The notes under the pieces are model-generated. The model was not told the DNA's origin. It ran no database searches and was given only the letters and a program-made list of their open reading frames with translations. Below, piece after piece: positions 1 through 6,379 of a stretch of DNA of 6,943 nucleotides (positions are counted from its first letter, which is position 1; each line of letters opens with the position of its first letter). Position numbers and translations under genes: made by a program. Source of the DNA: an uncultured Chlamydiae bacterium. Lineage in GTDB: Bacteria > Chlamydiota > Chlamydiia > Chlamydiales > SM23-39. The stretch is taken from assembly GCA_903909295.1 (NCBI GenBank), contig CAIVVG010000192.1, positions 1-6,943 on the forward strand. The letters are read 5' to 3'.

Positions 1-1
1 A

Positions 2-1201
2 GTCGGTTACTTCAAATCGGTCAACGTCTATGCAGTGAGAAGTTCCGACGATGAAAATCTCGGAGAAAACTACCGCGATGTCTATATCGAAGTAGAAGAA
101 AAATCGACCGGCAGCGCAAGCCTCTTCATGGGCTTTAGCTCGACTGATGACGTCTACGGCGGCTTGGACCTCACCGAGCAAAATTTTAACATCGCAGGAT
201 TTTACACCCCCGCTAAAGGATGCGGCTCCCGCTTCCGCGGCGGTGGAGAATTCCTCCACTTGCGCGGCACCCTCGGCCAATCGCAAAACAACGTCCTCGT
301 CTCCTGGATGCAGCCCTATTTCTTCGACTCCCTCTGGCGCTTTGGGGTAGAATTGAGCCGTACGGGCAGCGAACTGCAAAACAACACCAACGTCATCACC
401 TACGGCGGTTCGGTCACTGCGGGCTATCCCCTCTCCAACTTCTGGTCCGCGGGGATGCGCCAAAGACTGCGCCACGCCAAAGACAACCTCTACATAGAAC
501 CCTACGATAACTCAGAGAATGCAGCCAATTCTGTGAGGCAGCAGAAAGACCTCCTCGACCAATCTGGCCTCGTTTCCGCCTTTAGCGGCAACATCAACTA
601 CGATTCGACAGACAACGCCTACAAGCCCCACCGCGGATGGAGATCCTATTTCGAAGCCGAAGTGGCAGGGGTCGGCGGTAGCTATGACTTTTTGAAACTC
701 AGCTACCTCAACTCTCTCTACTTCCCCCTCTGGACCAAGGCCACCTTCCGCCTCCGAGGCGATTTCCGCTTCATCGTCCCCTTTGGAAAAACCTCCGTCC
801 AGACCGTTCCCTATAGTGAAAGGTTGATGCTCGGCGGTGAAAATACGGTCCGCGCCTACAAACCGTTCCGCCTCGGCCCTGCCGTCCAGATCCAAGACGG
901 CGCCGGCAATGAGCACAATACCAGTACCCCTGAAGGGGGCGTTTCCTCCGGCATGCTCTCCTTCGAGATCAATCAAGAAATTTTTCGCATGCTGGATGTC
1001 TTTGCCTTTTTTGATGTGGGTACGGTAACATTAGGGACGTTCCAATTGCACGACATCCGACCCACCGCTGGCGGAGGAGTCAGGATCGATATAGGAAACC
1101 GCAACCCGATCATGTTTGGTTGGGGAGCACCATTAGTCCGAGCGGACAGGCACAACGGGAAGTGGCAGAAGTTCTTCTTCGCGATGGGCGGACAATTTTA
1201 A
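2..1201 (+). CDS. bamA: Outer membrane protein assembly factor BamA (Omp85), C-terminal part
   Basis: BamA is the central subunit of the BAM machine, which folds and inserts beta-barrel proteins into the outer membrane. The reading frame is open from the window edge, so this is a 3' fragment of about 399 residues. Its N-terminal half, with the other POTRA domains, lies upstream of the window. The first ~33 residues (GYFKSVNVY ... YRDVYIEVEEK) look like the end of the last POTRA domain. The barrel then begins at STGSASLFMGFSSTDDVYGG, and the rest is the 16-strand Omp85 barrel. The loop-6 motif, normally VRGF or VRGY, reads VRAY here (bases 848-859), within GGENTVRAYKPFRLGP. The protein ends WQKFFFAMGGQF, an aromatic-ended beta-signal expected of an outer-membrane barrel. 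ompH follows after 23 bases, which fits an envelope-biogenesis operon. Family assignment is secure; the Gly-to-Ala change in the loop-6 motif is the only oddity. Confidence 0.95.
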   Translation, partial: VGYFKSVNVYAVRSSDDENLGENYRDVYIEVEEKSTGSASLFMGFSSTDDVYGGLDLTEQNFNIAGFYTPAKGCGSRFRGGGEFLHLRGTLGQSQNNVLVSWMQPYFFDSLWRFGVELSRTGSELQNNTNVITYGGSVTAGYPLSNFWSAGMRQRLRHAKDNLYIEPYDNSENAANSVRQQKDLLDQSGLVSAFSGNINYDSTDNAYKPHRGWRSYFEAEVAGVGGSYDFLKLSYLNSLYFPLWTKATFRLRGDFRFIVPFGKTSVQTVPYSERLMLGGENTVRAYKPFRLGPAVQIQDGAGNEHNTSTPEGGVSSGMLSFEINQEIFRMLDVFAFFDVGTVTLGTFQLHDIRPTAGGGVRIDIGNRNPIMFGWGAPLVRADRHNGKWQKFFFAMGGQF

Positions 1202-1209
1202 CATTTTTT

Positions 1210-1215
1210 AAGGAG
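1210..1215 (+). promoter_or_regulatory. Ribosome binding site of ompH
   Basis: AAGGAG lies 9 bases before the ATG at 1225. It fixes the ompH start, because the longer open frame reaching back into bamA lacks such a site. It sits in the 23-base gap after the bamA stop, next to a run of T. Confidence 0.75.
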
Positions 1216-1224
1216 AGTCTATCT

Positions 1225-1779
1225 ATGCGTCAACTATTTCTTTCAGCATTCACAGCCCTGACCCTTGCGGGAACAGCTGCCGAGGCCCCATTTGGAGTAG
1301 TGAATTTTGCAACTTGCATCACCGAATCCAAGCCGGGCAAACAAGAACAAGCGAACATGGAGAGCATTCGGACACAAATGTCCTCTCTGATCGAGCAGAC
1401 AGAAAAAGAGCTCAAAGAGATCTCTGCGAAATTTGAAGATACAGAATATCTCGACAGCCTCTCCCCCAAAGCGGAAGAAGAGCTCAAAGTCAAGTTTCAA
1501 ACTCTGCAAGAAGACATGGGCCGCTACCAGAACCAATTCTACCAAGTTCTCCAGCACGCCAACTACCAAATGGTTCAAAAAATGAGCGGCGCGATTGCCC
1601 AAGCAGCAAACGATGTAGCGAAAGAAAAAAACCTCGTCTACGTGTTCAACAAAGAAGCCCTCTTCTACGTCGATCCCACATGTGATGTGACGAACGAAAT
1701 CGTAAGTAAACTCAACGAAGCTCACGATGCACAGCAAAAAGTAGCAGAGAACACCGAAGCAAAACCTGCTGCTAAATAA
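1225..1779 (+). CDS. ompH: OmpH/Skp-family periplasmic chaperone
   Basis: This 184-residue protein is an OmpH/Skp-type chaperone that holds unfolded outer-membrane proteins in the periplasm and passes them to BamA, its upstream neighbour. Residues 1-21 form a signal peptide: MRQ, a hydrophobic stretch to about residue 16, then a small-residue cleavage region (GTAAEA). A short beta segment FGVVNFATC follows (23-31), then a long, charged alpha-helical coiled-coil region at about 40-135, and a closing beta segment LVYVFNKEALFYVDPT (137-152) that returns to the body domain. This is the Skp layout, and the FGVVNF and long-helix pattern resembles the short chlamydial OmpH as I remember it. The mature protein has two cysteines, C31 and C153, both in the predicted body. 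The C-terminal tail is Ala/Lys/Glu-rich. The stop codon overlaps the ATG of the next frame by one base, suggesting translational coupling to lpxD. Confidence 0.9.
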   Translation: MRQLFLSAFTALTLAGTAAEAPFGVVNFATCITESKPGKQEQANMESIRTQMSSLIEQTEKELKEISAKFEDTEYLDSLSPKAEEELKVKFQTLQEDMGRYQNQFYQVLQHANYQMVQKMSGAIAQAANDVAKEKNLVYVFNKEALFYVDPTCDVTNEIVSKLNEAHDAQQKVAENTEAKPAAK

Positions 1780-2987
1780 TGAAGAAAGACACCGAGAGTG
1801 CTTCAAAAATCGGGAGATGCCAAGGAGGCGCCCCGATTTTGGATCAGGCGAAGCCGGCGCTTAAAACAGCTCAACCCAAAGGGTTGGGCAATGCAAGCGG
1901 ACCCAAAAGCGGTGGCTGTCCGACGCGGGCAGAACCGATTTTTGAAGCGCGAACGGTGTCCTACTCGCTCGCTGAACTCGCAACGCTCACCGGTGCCGAG
2001 CTCGTGGGCGACCCTTCCTATACCGTCACAGGGGTTCATTCTCTCGAAGAGGCGACCCCTGAAGACGTCTCCTTCCTCGCCAATCCCCGCTACGCGGAGG
2101 CGATGAAGCAATCCAAGGCAGGTGTTATTTGCATCGATGCGGCTGGACCCATCGGCAAGAACTACCTCGTCTCCCCTCACCCCTCTCTCACCTTTCAGCG
2201 CATTGCGGAGACCCTCTTACAAATCACTCCCAACGCGTCCGGCTTCACCGGCATCCACCCCAGCGCAGTGATCCATGAAACCGCTCAATTAGGCCCCGAT
2301 GTCTCGATTGGCCCCAACGCGGTCATCGACCGAGACGTCACTATCGGCGCCCGTACCCGCATCGGCCCCAACGTCTCCATCGGTTACGGCGTCACCATCG
2401 GCTCCGATTGCCACCTCCAAAGCAACTCCGTCGTCCGCGAGCGGTGCCAGTTGGGCAGCCGCGTCATCCTCCAGCCCGGCGCCATCATCGGCTCCTGCGG
2501 CTTTGGCTACACCCTCGACGCCAAAGGCAACCACGTCAAACTCGAACAACTCGGCATCGTCATCCTCGAAGACGACGTAGAGATCGGCGCCAATACCACC
2601 ATCGACCGCTCCCGCTTCAAAGCCACCCTCGTTCGGCGCGGAACCAAAATCGATAACTTGGTCCAGATCGGCCACAACGTAGAAGTGGGCGAACACAACA
2701 TCATCGCCTCCCAGACCGGCATCTCTGGCTCGGTCAAGATGGGAAAATACGTCGTGATGGGAGGCCAAGTCGGCATCGCCGGCCACATCACCATCGACGA
2801 CCAAGTCCTCATCGCATCTCGCAGCGGCATCAGCAAATCGCTTAAAACAGGCCAGTACCGCGGCAGCCCCGCGATCCCCATCAAAGAGTACCACCGCCAA
2901 GAAGTTTATGTGCGTAAACTCGAAGAGTACGTCGAGCGCCTCAAGAAACTAGAGGCAGGAGCAACGGAAAGGCGCGAAGGCGGTTAA
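1779..2987 (+). CDS. lpxD: UDP-3-O-acylglucosamine N-acyltransferase LpxD, with an unusual N-terminal extension
   Basis: LpxD adds the N-linked acyl chain from acyl-ACP to UDP-3-O-acylglucosamine, the third step of lipid A synthesis, in the cytoplasm. Family similarity begins at residue 60-61 (SYSLAELATLTGAELVGD), an N-terminal uridine-binding domain. Left-handed beta-helix hexapeptide repeats run from about residue 158 (GIHPSAVI) to 345. Also visible are the GSCGFGYTLD motif (238-247), QIGHNVEVG with H299 matching catalytic H239 of E. coli LpxD, and AGH with H336 matching H276. The C-terminal helix (about 372-393) fits the trimer's end helices. Residues 1-59 have no LpxD counterpart. Most of them, about residues 8-58, are encoded by a palindromic element (1798-1950). 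Three starts are possible: ATG 1779, overlapping the ompH stop and chosen here; TTG 1839, 10 bases after AAGGAGG; and GTG 1956, which gives a normal 343-residue enzyme but has only a weak GAAG upstream. Function is certain; the start is not. Confidence 0.93.
   Translation: MKKDTESASKIGRCQGGAPILDQAKPALKTAQPKGLGNASGPKSGGCPTRAEPIFEARTVSYSLAELATLTGAELVGDPSYTVTGVHSLEEATPEDVSFLANPRYAEAMKQSKAGVICIDAAGPIGKNYLVSPHPSLTFQRIAETLLQITPNASGFTGIHPSAVIHETAQLGPDVSIGPNAVIDRDVTIGARTRIGPNVSIGYGVTIGSDCHLQSNSVVRERCQLGSRVILQPGAIIGSCGFGYTLDAKGNHVKLEQLGIVILEDDVEIGANTTIDRSRFKATLVRRGTKIDNLVQIGHNVEVGEHNIIASQTGISGSVKMGKYVVMGGQVGIAGHITIDDQVLIASRSGISKSLKTGQYRGSPAIPIKEYHRQEVYVRKLEEYVERLKKLEAGATERREGG
1798..1950. repeat. Palindromic repeat-like element with terminal inverted repeats, in frame with lpxD
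   Basis: The ends are inverted repeats. GTGCTTCAAAAATCGG (1798-1813) pairs with CCGATTTTTGAAGCGC (1935-1950) over 16 positions with one G-T wobble, and 14 of these are contiguous exact pairs (1800-1813 with 1935-1948). Inside lies a 9-bp hairpin with an AAA loop (1869-1877 with 1881-1889, one wobble). A second hairpin, 1806-1814 with 1832-1840, reuses the left terminal repeat, and a short CGGAC/GTCCG pairing is also present. With these ends the length is 153 bases, exactly 51 codons, and the lpxD frame reads through without a stop. Removing it would leave MKKDTER-TVSYSLAEL, a near-normal LpxD N-terminus. No transposase is present, so it would be non-autonomous. The inverted repeats are directly visible. 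That it is a mobile, multicopy family is inference from structure, because no second copy is visible in this window. Exact ends are uncertain; a 2-base GA flanks both sides. Confidence 0.65.
1822..1841 (+). promoter_or_regulatory. Possible internal ribosome binding site and TTG start for lpxD
   Basis: AAGGAGG (1822-1828) is the strongest Shine-Dalgarno-like sequence between ompH and lpxD. It is followed, 10 bases later, by TTG (1839-1841), which is in the lpxD frame at codon 21. Both lie inside the palindromic element: AAGGAGG falls in the loop of the 1806-1814/1832-1840 hairpin, and the TTG overlaps its stem. This could provide an alternative start, but TTG is a poor start codon and the match may be chance. 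Confidence 0.25.
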
Positions 2988-3003
2988 AGGGCCAAAGCCC
3001 TTT
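2986..3003 (+). terminator. Putative intrinsic terminator after lpxD
   Basis: AAAGGGC (2986-2992), loop CAAA, GCCCTTT (2997-3003) forms a perfect 7-bp hairpin starting in the lpxD stop codon. One further T follows before the tract breaks, so the U-run is short and termination may be partial. Its position supports ending the bamA-ompH-lpxD transcript here. Confidence 0.5.
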
Positions 3004-3047
3004 TGCATCTTGGCGTCTCCCCATTTAACTCTCCTCAAAAATTGGCC

Positions 3048-3077
3048 TTGCGGAGCATCCTCATTTCCTGGTATTTA
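3048..3077 (+). promoter_or_regulatory. Weak candidate sigma-70-type promoter for corA
   Basis: TTGCGG (3048-3053) and TATTTA (3072-3077) are separated by 18 bases; each matches the consensus at three of six positions. If used, transcription would start at or very near the corA ATG. It is the best pair I found in the 97-base gap after lpxD, but the match is poor. Confidence 0.2.
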
Positions 3078-3084
3078 GATTGGC

Positions 3085-4005
3085 ATGCTCGAAATCTATT
3101 TTAAAACAGGCGCGGATGCCGAATTCCAGAAAATAGACGACTTTCGCCCAGGGAGCTGGATCTATGCCAAAGAGGCCAACCTCGAGGATCTGACCAAGAT
3201 CGTCGAGCTGACGGGTCTCGATATGGCCGACGTCCGAGACAGCCTCGACAAACAAGAAATCCCCCGCTTAGAACACATTGGGAATACAGCCCTGTTTTTC
3301 CTACGCCATCCGGGCCAGGCCGAGCTGGGCATGTACACCCAGACTCTGACTCTGATTCTAACCGACTCGTTTGTGATCGCGATCTCCCCTAACCGAAGCG
3401 AAATCATCGAGCAGTTACTCAGCGGAAATACTCCTCTAGGAACGACTCAGAAGGCAAAGCTCATCTTGCATATTTTGCTAAAGGTAACCCAAGCCTATAC
3501 GCAAAATATCAAGCGGGTCAGGATGAGCATTTTAGGAGGCGAAGAACCCACGCAACCGGTCAGTAGCGACTCGATCCTCGTTTTGACAAAAAACGAAGAG
3601 ATTCTCAACCAGTACCTCACCTCGCTTGTTCCTTTGCGCAGCGTTCTGGAGTCAATGTCTCGTGGCAAGAACATAAACCTCTACGAAAAAGACATCGACC
3701 TTCTCGAGGACTTGATGATTGCGATTGGCCAGTCAGAGGATCTGTGTCGGGTCAACATCAAAAGCATCCGCTCGCTGCGCGATTCTTATCACATCATCTT
3801 TACCAATGACGTCAACAGGACCATTAAGTTGCTTACCGCGCTGACCATCGTTGTGACCATCCCGACCATCATCGCCTCCATTTATGGGATGAACGTCCCT
3901 CTCCCCTTCCAGGGGCGCCCCAATGCCTTTTGGATTATCTTTGGCATGACCATTGTCCTGTCCATCATCGCTGTGATTGTTTTCCGCCGCAAAAAGTGGC
4001 TTTAA
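3085..4005 (+). CDS. corA: CorA-family divalent metal (magnesium-type) transporter
   Basis: This 306-residue protein belongs to the CorA family of pentameric inner-membrane channels for Mg2+ and related ions. About the first 245 residues form a soluble cytoplasmic domain: an alpha/beta part, then long charged helices (about 120-245) that make the funnel. Two membrane helices follow, roughly 247-267 and 282-300, joined by a short loop starting with the family signature YGMN (267-270). The protein ends in a basic tail, RRKKWL, placing it in the cytoplasm. The loop after GMN is VPLPFQGRPNAF, without the acidic MPE segment of E. coli CorA, as in many shorter CorA homologues. Substrate cannot be told from sequence. 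The ATG at 3085 is the first start after an in-frame TAG at 3076-3078, and there is no convincing ribosome binding site before it. It is separated from lpxD by a putative terminator and faces the pdh genes. Confidence 0.9.
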   Translation: MLEIYFKTGADAEFQKIDDFRPGSWIYAKEANLEDLTKIVELTGLDMADVRDSLDKQEIPRLEHIGNTALFFLRHPGQAELGMYTQTLTLILTDSFVIAISPNRSEIIEQLLSGNTPLGTTQKAKLILHILLKVTQAYTQNIKRVRMSILGGEEPTQPVSSDSILVLTKNEEILNQYLTSLVPLRSVLESMSRGKNINLYEKDIDLLEDLMIAIGQSEDLCRVNIKSIRSLRDSYHIIFTNDVNRTIKLLTALTIVVTIPTIIASIYGMNVPLPFQGRPNAFWIIFGMTIVLSIIAVIVFRRKKWL

Positions 4006-4019
4006 AATAGCTCTTTTTT
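3991..4019. terminator. Putative bidirectional terminator between corA and pdhC
   Basis: AAAAAGtGGCT (3991-4001) pairs with AGCTCTTTTT (4009-4018) around a TTAAAAT loop, with one bulged T and one wobble. One more T follows at 4019. On the - strand the same sequence ends in a T-run, so it could stop both corA and pdh transcripts. It overlaps the last codons and stop of corA. The stem is A/T-rich, so strength is doubtful. The remaining 77 bases up to pdhC hold only a weak GGCTC/GAACC hairpin (4033-4046) and A/T runs. Confidence 0.45.
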
Positions 4020-4096
4020 GACCTCCTTAATAGGCTCAAAAGAACCGAAAAATCGATCAAAATTTTTTACAGAACGCCCCCTTAGGCATCGTCGTG

Positions 4097-5377
4097 CTAG
4101 ACGAGGAGGAGGGCGGGGCTCTCTAGGTACTTTTGGACGGCTTTGAGAAACTGAGCGGCCTCCGCTCCATCGACGACGCGATGATCTGCTGAGAGGACGA
4201 GGTTCATCCGCTTGCCGACGACGATAGCGCCATTTTTGACGCAAGGAGCGTCTTCGATGCCGCCCACGGCCAAAATGCAGCTCTGCGGGGGGTTGATGAT
4301 CGCAGCGAAATCGGTCACCCCGAACATCCCGAGGTTCGAGATCGTGAAGGATCCCCCTTTATACTCTTCGGGCTTGAGTTTCCCCATCCGAGCGCGGAGG
4401 GCGAGTTCTTTGACCTCTACGGAGATCTCTCCCAGATTTTTATAATCGGCATGCCGAACGATCGGCGTAATGAGCCCCCCTTCTACAGAGACGGCTACAG
4501 AGATGTCGACGGTTAAAAACTGGATGAGGCTTTGTTTCACAGAGTCAAAGCCGCTATTGGCAACTGGGTGTTCGCGGAGCGCCAATGCGCAAGCTCGGAT
4601 CACAAAGTCATTGTAGGTGATTTTGAGGTTCCCTTTCTTGAGTTGTTCGCGGGCTTCGAAAAGGGGGCTCGCATCGATCTCTTGGCGCACGTAGATGTGG
4701 GGAATGAATGTCTTTGCTTGCTGCAATCTCTGAGCGATCACTTTGCGCATCGGAGAGAGAGCCTTTTCTTCAAAGGCGCCGGGAGCTATTTGGGGCCTTT
4801 CCCTTTGGCCAAAGGAGACTGTCTGGTCGGGTTGGGCTAGATCAAGATCGCGGCTCGTGACGCGCCCTCCAGGACCGCTCCCCTTCACAGTGTGGAGGTC
4901 GAGCCCTTTTTCTTTTGCCAGTTTCTTGGCCAGGGGGGATGCGGGAACGCGCGTTTGGGGGGCTCCTGTGGGGAATGCAAACTCGTAATTGGCTACAGGG
5001 GGCTCTGGAATAAAGGCCGGTTGTTGGGTGGGCGCAGTAACGGGTGCGGTGGCGGGCGCTGCGATTTTCTGTTCCGGTTTTGCAGCGGCGGCGACGGGCT
5101 GAGCCCCTTCCGGCTTGTACCCTTCAATGCTCTCAGTGGCCTTTTCTGTAAAAATGGCAATGGGTTGATTGACGATGGCAGCGCCCCCTTCCGCGATGAG
5201 GATTTTTCGGAGATATCCGCCATCTAAAGCGTTGTACTCGACGGTGGCTTTATCGGTGGCCACTTCAATGAGAAGATCGCCTGACTGCACCTTGTCGCCC
5301 ACTTTCTTGTGCCATTTTGCAACAGTCCCCTCTTCCATGGTGGGAGAGAGTTTGGGCATCGTCACGGTAAATGGCAT
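4097..5377 (-). CDS. pdhC: Pyruvate dehydrogenase complex E2, dihydrolipoamide acetyltransferase
   Basis: This 426-residue E2 forms the core of the pyruvate dehydrogenase complex and transfers the acetyl group from lipoamide to CoA in the cytoplasm. Domains in order: one lipoyl domain (about 1-80) with the lipoylation motif TDKATVEY, lysine K43; an Ala/Pro-rich flexible linker (about 85-140); a peripheral-subunit-binding domain (about 143-180, PASPLAKKLA ... GPGGRVTSRDL); a second short linker; and the acyltransferase domain (about 205-426). The last contains IPHIYVRQEID, FTISNLGMFGVTDF, and the catalytic DHRVVDG with H399 and D403. It ends in the typical hydrophobic PALLLV. All key residues are present. 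The start is supported by GAGGAG four bases upstream. It follows pdhB by 24 bases in one operon. PdhC rather than another 2-oxoacid E2 is inferred from the adjacent E1 subunits and from similarity of the lipoyl domain to pyruvate-type E2s. Confidence 0.94.
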   Translation of the reverse strand: MPFTVTMPKLSPTMEEGTVAKWHKKVGDKVQSGDLLIEVATDKATVEYNALDGGYLRKILIAEGGAAIVNQPIAIFTEKATESIEGYKPEGAQPVAAAAKPEQKIAAPATAPVTAPTQQPAFIPEPPVANYEFAFPTGAPQTRVPASPLAKKLAKEKGLDLHTVKGSGPGGRVTSRDLDLAQPDQTVSFGQRERPQIAPGAFEEKALSPMRKVIAQRLQQAKTFIPHIYVRQEIDASPLFEAREQLKKGNLKITYNDFVIRACALALREHPVANSGFDSVKQSLIQFLTVDISVAVSVEGGLITPIVRHADYKNLGEISVEVKELALRARMGKLKPEEYKGGSFTISNLGMFGVTDFAAIINPPQSCILAVGGIEDAPCVKNGAIVVGKRMNLVLSADHRVVDGAEAAQFLKAVQKYLESPALLLV

Positions 5378-5381
5378 AAAA

Positions 5382-5387
5382 CTCCTC
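5382..5387 (-). promoter_or_regulatory. Ribosome binding site of pdhC
   Basis: Read on the - strand this is GAGGAG, four bases before the pdhC ATG. It lies in the 24-base gap after the pdhB stop and supports the chosen start, although the spacing is short. Confidence 0.6.
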
Positions 5388-5401
5388 GCTTTCCGCCCAT
5401 A

Positions 5402-6379
5402 TTAGAGGATTTCCCGAATCGCTGCAAGAATTCGCTCTTTATTGGGGAGCGTTTCCTTCTCGAGGAACTTTGAGTAGGGCATCGGAGTTTCCCTCTGACA
5501 GACGCGAACTAAGGGGGCATCGAGATCGTCGAAACAATGTTGCTGGATCTGGAACCCCAGCTCGGCAGAGATCCCCGCAAAAATATGCCCCTCTTCAACA
5601 AGGACGCAGCGATGGGTTTTTCTGACCGAGGCGGCCACTGTGGGCAAGTCGATCGGCTTGACCGTCCGAAGGTCGACGATCTCCACTTGAACACCCTCTT
5701 TAGCCAGTTCCTCTGCCGCCTGGTGACAAAACTTGAGCATCCGAGAGTATGAAACCAAAGTGAGGTGTTTCCCCTCGCGCACCACTTTTGCTTTGCCAAT
5801 CGGAACTAAATATTCTTCGACCGGGATCTCCATTTTCTCGCCGTAATCGAGCTCATTTTCCAAGAAAATGACGGGGCAATTAGCCCGGATCGCCGATTTT
5901 AAAAGCCCTTTTGCATCATATGCATTGCCTGGAGCGAGGATGACAAATCCGGGCAAGTTCCCGTAAATCGCCTCGACGCAGTGAGAGTGCTGGCAAGAGA
6001 CTTGTGCCGCGGCGCCATTCGGCCCCCGAAATACGATCGGCACAGAAAAACGACCGCCCGACATGTAATAGGCTTTGCAGGCATTGGAGATCAATTGGTC
6101 GGCGGCCACGAAAGAAAAGTTCCAGCTCATGAACTCCACGATCGGACGGAGCCCCGTCTGAGCCGCCCCAATGGCGAGTCCCGCAAACCCATTTTCTGCA
6201 ATCGGGGTATCGATCACCCGCTCAGGACCCCATTTTGCGAGCATCCCCTTCGTCACTTTATAAGCCCCGTTGTACTCAGCGACCTCTTCGCCTAAGATAA
6301 ATACCCTTGAATCTCGGGCCATCTCTTCATCGATCGCTTGACGGAGAGCCTCGCGCACTTCTACCACTTGTTTTTCCAT
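5402..6379 (-). CDS. pdhB: Pyruvate dehydrogenase E1 component, beta subunit
   Basis: This 325-residue protein is the beta subunit of the alpha2-beta2 E1 enzyme, which decarboxylates pyruvate with thiamine diphosphate and reductively acetylates the E2 lipoyl group. The N-terminal domain carries ILGEEVAEYNGAYKVTKG and DTPIAENGFAGLAIGAA. The glutamate in PIAENG (E62) matches the residue that activates the thiamine ring in this family. QHSH (130-133) carries the conserved active-site-region histidine, and the C-terminal transketolase-like domain runs from about residue 200 (VDLRTVKPID, VLVEEGHIFAG) to the end. Length is normal for the family. The start chosen is the ATG whose A overlaps the last base of the pdhA stop (TAATG), giving MEKQVVEVREAL, the usual N-terminus. 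A longer frame reaching into pdhA adds unrelated residues. There is no clear ribosome binding site, so translation is probably coupled to pdhA. Confidence 0.95.
   Translation of the reverse strand: MEKQVVEVREALRQAIDEEMARDSRVFILGEEVAEYNGAYKVTKGMLAKWGPERVIDTPIAENGFAGLAIGAAQTGLRPIVEFMSWNFSFVAADQLISNACKAYYMSGGRFSVPIVFRGPNGAAAQVSCQHSHCVEAIYGNLPGFVILAPGNAYDAKGLLKSAIRANCPVIFLENELDYGEKMEIPVEEYLVPIGKAKVVREGKHLTLVSYSRMLKFCHQAAEELAKEGVQVEIVDLRTVKPIDLPTVAASVRKTHRCVLVEEGHIFAGISAELGFQIQQHCFDDLDAPLVRVCQRETPMPYSKFLEKETLPNKERILAAIREIL

Noticed and set aside
512..976. - strand open frame opposite bamA (154 codons)
   Set aside because: Complement of conserved barrel sequence, no ribosome binding site or recognisable domain.
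1120..1224. Longer ompH frame starting inside bamA
   Set aside because: It would precede the signal peptide with unrelated residues and overlap bamA; the ATG at 1225 has AAGGAG at the right distance.
1243..1806. - strand open frame opposite ompH (187 codons), rich in Phe, Leu and Cys
   Set aside because: It is antisense to a well-supported ompH with signal peptide and ribosome binding site; its hydrophobic look comes from complementing Lys/Glu-rich helix codons.
2289..2900. Long - strand open frame opposite lpxD (about 203 codons), rich in Asp, Ala and Gly
   Set aside because: It mirrors the repetitive hexapeptide coding sequence of lpxD; the composition is a by-product of those codons and it resembles no family.
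4048..4067. AAAAAT/ATTTTT inverted repeat between corA and pdhC
   Set aside because: Only A-T pairs with an 8-base loop; too weak to call a terminator or regulatory site.
4532..4840. + strand open frame opposite pdhC
   Set aside because: Lies across the catalytic and linker regions of an intact pdhC and has no independent support.
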